From the NCBI GenBank assembly GCA_947499175.1, contig CANMNU010000018.1, forward strand, positions 1 to 16,455: 16,455 nt of DNA, in the 5' to 3' direction. The notes under the pieces are model-generated. The model had not been told where the DNA came from. It saw only the letters and a list, made by a program, of their open reading frames with translations, and made no database searches. The stretch comes from Alphaproteobacteria bacterium (GTDB lineage Bacteria > Pseudomonadota > Alphaproteobacteria > Paracaedibacterales > CAITNM01). Each line of letters begins with the position of its first letter. Position 1 is the stretch's first letter. The position numbers were made by a program, and so were the translations under genes. Positions 14,784 to 16,455 of this stretch are shown here, piece after piece.

Positions 14784-16046
14784 CTAAAAACAAATGTTGT
14801 AAATTTCACAGCAAATAACGCTAACGCCAATAGCTAGTAATATTTTAACAAGATTGGGGCTGAGTTTTGTGATAAAAGTATGACTACTGTATAGTTTTAA
14901 CCAGATTATGCAGGGTAAGCCCAAGGCTAATATACTTAGGAAAATTCCTGCAAAGCCTAAGACATGAACAAAAGTTTCTTTAGCAATAAGTGTTACCAGT
15001 AATGGTACTCCAAGTGCTAAAATGCATGAAACAATACGCTGATGTTCTTTTTTAACTTTGGTTAGTTGTTCTCGGTAGTAATCAAATAGGCCAATGGCGA
15101 CGCCTAAAAATGAGGTGATGATTGCTAATAATGAAAATATCCAGCTGAATGATTGTAGCCAGGGTGTATCAATGGCAGCGCTTAAGGATAAAATGAAAGT
15201 TCCAAGGTCAGCTTGGGAATTTATTAATTTATTAAATACTTCTTGGTCATGAGCGTAGACAATGCTTAGGCCTCCGGCTATCCATACTAAATAAATAATT
15301 AGTGGGACGAAGCTACCCCAGAAAAAGGCACTTTTAACGATTTGTTGGCGATTTTCACAGTAGTTTATTAAGCTTGGAATACTGCCATGAAAACCAAATG
15401 AGGTGAAGAATAAGGGTACGGCAATAAGCCAAGGGGATACTCCAGATTCTTGAACGCCAAGCATGGTTTTGCTGATTATTACTTTACCTGAAAGTACGGT
15501 CATCATTGCTATAAATACGAACATCATAACTGCAAAAAACATGCGATTTCCTGCGTCTAGAATCCGCATGTCAATACAAACAAGCGATGCCATGCATATT
15601 GTAAAGACTGTCATGGTCATGGGTTGGCTTAGGTTTATGGTGGTGTAGGTATCAGCGATGGTTTTAATTAATGAAGTTGCACCGCTAGTATAGGCTACGA
15701 GTAAAGCATTTAACAGTAGTACTAAGGTGGCAGCCCCAATTAAACCAGCCCATTTGCCTAAATATTGGTCAGCAAGCTTGGCGATTGAGCTGCCAATTTT
15801 TGCATGGATATTTAAATCGAGACTGATAAGGGCTGCAAGGTACATGACCCCCCACAGTGCGCTTAGTAATATGCTGCCACCTAATAACCCTAAAGAGGCA
15901 ACACTCATTGGTAAGGCAAGCATTCCAGCGCCAATAGTGGTTCCAGCAACAACAAATAACGCTCCCCAAAATTGTTGTTTATTTTTATTGACTGGTGTAG
16001 ATTCAGCCACTGGTCTTAAGTAAGAAACATTAAGATTTTGGGTCAT
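14784..16046 (-). CDS. Aromatic amino acid (Trp/Tyr) permease, HAAAP family
   Basis: An inner-membrane proton symporter for tryptophan or tyrosine, of the hydroxy/aromatic amino acid permease family (TyrP/Mtr-like). It has 420 residues and about eleven hydrophobic segments. The family signature is in the first segment, FWGALFVVAGTTIGAGMLAL (about 26-45), followed by GGSILLSALWGVMYLAALISL; FFTSFGFHGSIPSLINY in the middle is also typical. Such permeases are common in host-dependent bacteria (Chlamydia, Legionella) that import aromatic amino acids. Substrate choice cannot be made from sequence. It is a single gene with a very AT-rich upstream region, and only a weak ribosome-binding site (AAAG) precedes ATG 16046. 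Confidence 0.93.
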   Translation of the reverse strand: MTQNLNVSYLRPVAESTPVNKNKQQFWGALFVVAGTTIGAGMLALPMSVASLGLLGGSILLSALWGVMYLAALISLDLNIHAKIGSSIAKLADQYLGKWAGLIGAATLVLLLNALLVAYTSGATSLIKTIADTYTTINLSQPMTMTVFTICMASLVCIDMRILDAGNRMFFAVMMFVFIAMMTVLSGKVIISKTMLGVQESGVSPWLIAVPLFFTSFGFHGSIPSLINYCENRQQIVKSAFFWGSFVPLIIYLVWIAGGLSIVYAHDQEVFNKLINSQADLGTFILSLSAAIDTPWLQSFSWIFSLLAIITSFLGVAIGLFDYYREQLTKVKKEHQRIVSCILALGVPLLVTLIAKETFVHVLGFAGIFLSILALGLPCIIWLKLYSSHTFITKLSPNLVKILLAIGVSVICCEIYNICF

Positions 16047-16398
16047 GTCTTTGCAGATTCAAAAATACTTAATAATAGTGTACTAAGTAAATTCAAGTTT
16101 TTGGAACCAAAAAAATAAGGAAATTGAAAAATAAATTATTTGATTTTTTTTATTTTATCATGAAATTTTTTGAGTCGGTCTTAGTTTATTTAGTTGTTGT
16201 CTCATCTGCTTCCTTCTTTCTTCCTTTTTCTTTCGTTTCGGATTTGTATTTCTATCTTTTCGTTTTAAAAGCTACCTGTGTTGACTAGTAATTAACAAGC
16301 TCTTGCGAGCTGCCATGATACACCACCTAAGTAGCGTACACGGCTGCCAGTGAATGGTGATTTAAGTATTTATAAAATATTGACAGTATTTCACAAAT
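16047..16398. other. Gene-poor region upstream of the permease
   Basis: No convincing gene is seen in these 352 bases. The stretch next to the permease is very AT-rich. At 16207-16239 the plus strand is almost pure pyrimidine (two purines in 33 bases), continuing more loosely to about 16265. A 15-codon minus-strand ORF at 16158-16205 has a purine-rich AAGGAAG before its ATG, but it holds no Trp, Tyr or Phe codons, so it is not an obvious attenuation leader. At 16303-16317 AGCTC-TTGC-GAGCT could form a five-pair hairpin. GGTGATTT (16356-16363) is complementary, with one bulge, to AAATTCACC (16395-16403). No tRNA-like fold was found. Confidence 0.5.
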
Positions 16399-16455
16399 TC
16401 ACCACCACGGCATCTCCTTGGCTATATTGTCAAATACAGCTGGAGATCTTATATC
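16399..16455 (-). CDS. Possible C-terminal codons of a gene entering from the right
   Basis: On the minus strand one frame is open from the window edge for 18 codons to a TGA at 16399-16401, ending RSPAVFDNIAKEMPWW. The other two frames close quickly. The RSPxxF pattern is reminiscent of transposase C-termini, but the piece is too short to assign. The same bases hold an inverted repeat, ATCTCC with GGAGAT (16410-16415 and 16442-16447), which may mean the region is structural and not coding. Confidence 0.2.
   Translation of the reverse strand, partial: DIRSPAVFDNIAKEMPWW

Noticed and set aside
14519..14830. Minus-strand ORF of 103 codons opposite the small membrane protein
   Set aside because: Its Phe/Arg/Ser-rich sequence is the mirror of the EEPAA repeat DNA; it has no domain and no plausible start.
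16158..16205. 15-codon leader peptide upstream of the permease
   Set aside because: It has a purine-rich ribosome-binding-like sequence but no aromatic codons, and no terminator/antiterminator pair was seen, so attenuation control is not supported.

Overview
The window is AT-rich bacterial DNA. Its core genes point to an alphaproteobacterium with a reduced, probably host-associated lifestyle, of the Holosporales or Rickettsiales-like kind. The reasons are: a pdhA-pdhB-pdhC operon whose E1 beta lacks the N-terminal lipoyl domain of free-living alphaproteobacteria; a MucR/Ros regulator; an alphaproteobacterial-type heparinase II/III-family protein; the miaB-ybeY-corC group; and several secreted or membrane proteins (PI-PLC-like lipoprotein, endonuclease I-type nucleases, a penicillin-binding-type serine hydrolase, an aromatic amino acid permease). 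The taxonomic call is inference from gene content.

Layout. 1-148: right end of an insertion sequence, with the C-terminus of an IS3/IS481-type DDE transposase. 217-3438: pyruvate dehydrogenase E1 alpha, E1 beta and E2, tightly packed. 3418-6395: an accessory segment. It holds a PI-PLC-X-like lipoprotein gene, a candidate structured RNA at 4626-4713, a frameshifted endonuclease I gene and an intact paralogue next to it. The PI-PLC gene is bracketed by a 24-base direct repeat (21/24 identical), one copy being the last codons of pdhC; this looks like insertion at the 3' end of pdhC. 6549-7265: YgjP/SprT-like metallopeptidase. 7559-10759 (minus strand): mucR, miaB, ybeY, corC in one close-packed transcription unit, without the phoH and lnt genes that usually belong to this cluster, possibly followed by a small secreted-protein ORF (7096-7497). 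10986-12587: heparinase II/III-like protein, meeting tail to tail a secreted serine hydrolase (12584-14179). 14297-14767: a small membrane-anchored protein with an acidic Ala/Pro/Glu tail. 14784-16046: Trp/Tyr permease. 16047-16455: no clear gene; it contains a long polypyrimidine tract, small inverted repeats and possibly the last codons of a gene entering from the right.

How the genes fit together. The pdh operon feeds pyruvate into acetyl-CoA. miaB and ybeY serve tRNA modification and rRNA/ribosome maturation, and MucR would be a global regulator heading that operon. The secreted hydrolases and the amino acid permease suit a cell that scavenges from a host or environment. The strongest candidates for something undescribed are the pdhC 3'-end insertion with its single PI-PLC cargo gene, and the folded RNA/DNA element directly beyond its distal repeat. 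No tRNA, rRNA or CRISPR array was recognised.
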